Below, one piece after another: positions 63,755 through 64,000 of a stretch of DNA of 64,000 nucleotides; the stretch's first letter is position 1; each line of letters begins with the position of its first letter. Below the pieces are notes generated by a model that saw only the letters and a program-made list of their open reading frames with translations, made no database searches and was not told where the DNA came from. This DNA is from Alphaproteobacteria bacterium (GTDB lineage Bacteria; Pseudomonadota; Alphaproteobacteria; Micavibrionales; Micavibrionaceae): assembly GCA_021775965.1 (NCBI GenBank), contig JAJFGV010000014.1, forward strand, positions 1 through 64,000, given 5' to 3'. A program made the translations under genes and the position numbers.

Positions 63755-64000
63755 ATGCTTTATGCGATATTTCAAAGGAGCAGCACAGATAAAGAACCAA
63801 GCTTTCGCAGGAGAGAAAAGCGGGAAACTGATAGTCCTGCTGATGCCTTGCACCAATGCTTTGAAACTATAGGTCTAACAAAAGCTGCTGAAGGAAGTAA
63901 AGAGCTTGGCCCTACTGAGTTTAGGATGGTTGCAGAGACGTCATCGTATGCAACAGCGAAAACATGTAATGACGCATGGCTGGCAGAACCTTTTAACCTT
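63755..64000 (+). CDS. Hypothetical protein, 3' truncated by window edge
   Basis: Open from ATG at 63755 to the end of the window, at least 82 codons. It starts MLYAIFQRSSTDKEPSFRRR, charged and soluble, without signal peptide. No clear Shine-Dalgarno, but a near-consensus promoter precedes it. No family can be assigned from the visible part. Confidence 0.55.
   Translation, partial: MLYAIFQRSSTDKEPSFRRREKRETDSPADALHQCFETIGLTKAAEGSKELGPTEFRMVAETSSYATAKTCNDAWLAEPFNL

Overview
The window is a stretch of an alphaproteobacterial chromosome, close to fully coding. The evidence is gene order: trpGDC-lexA-comEC-gltX-gltA, the convergent lpxB-lpxI-lpxA-fabZ-lpxD-skp-bamA-rseP-dxr-cdsA-uppS-frr-pyrH-tsf-rpsB run, dnaE-lolD-lolC-proS, and nuoN-birA-coaX-rnj-DUF1467 are arrangements typical of that class. 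A GAAC-N7-GAAC SOS box before lexA and a short (437-residue) ProS agree. The many small unknown genes between core genes and the dispersed palindromic repeats suggest a less-studied lineage (Micavibrio-like or Rhodospirillales-related); that placement is inference.

Layout. 1-8.1 kb: tryptophan genes (trpG cut by the left edge, trpD, trpC), lexA with its own SOS promoter, comEC (opposite strand), gltX and gltA. 8.0-25.6 kb, minus strand: a continuous envelope and translation block, covering lipid A synthesis (lpxB, lpxI, lpxA, lpxD), fabZ, outer-membrane assembly (skp, bamA), two site-2 proteases (rseP paralogues), dxr, cdsA, uppS, frr, pyrH, tsf and rpsB, with a structured rpsB leader. Between the two rseP copies (17.0-18.4 kb) is a small scrap yard: dispersed palindromes, a tandem HigA-like regulator, a consensus promoter with a palindromic operator, and what looks like the first codons of a lost GIY-YIG gene. 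25.7-35.2 kb: dnaE, lolD, lolC/E, proS and DUF1467 mixed with small hypothetical genes. 35.2-38.3 kb: rnj, coaX, birA.

38.3-60.9 kb holds all fourteen subunits of respiratory complex I (nuoA to nuoN), but the operon is unusually cut up. Extra genes sit between A/B, D/E, F/G, G/H, H/I and I/J. Several are stitched in by ATGA overlaps and probably co-translated with nuo genes: a secreted protein, a MazG-like pyrophosphohydrolase, a four-helix membrane protein and a lipoprotein. Others lie on the opposite strand: a PagL-like lipid A deacylase, a small membrane-anchored protein, and purSL-purQ, a fused PurS-PurL type unusual for this class. A Panacea (DUF4065/SocA-like) antitoxin-type gene with its own promoter and palindromic operator lies between nuoF and purQ.

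60.9-64 kb: two small plus-strand genes (one with a TerB domain), tRNA-Asp(GUC), alanine dehydrogenase, and the start of an unknown gene behind a near-consensus promoter. There is no rRNA, CRISPR array, intact insertion sequence or prophage. The most notable items are the interspersed nuo cluster with its coupled orphan genes, the Panacea and HigA-type regulators without visible toxins, the ATA start of trpC, the antisense overlap of lpxB and gltA, and the duplicated nuoB-nuoC junction.
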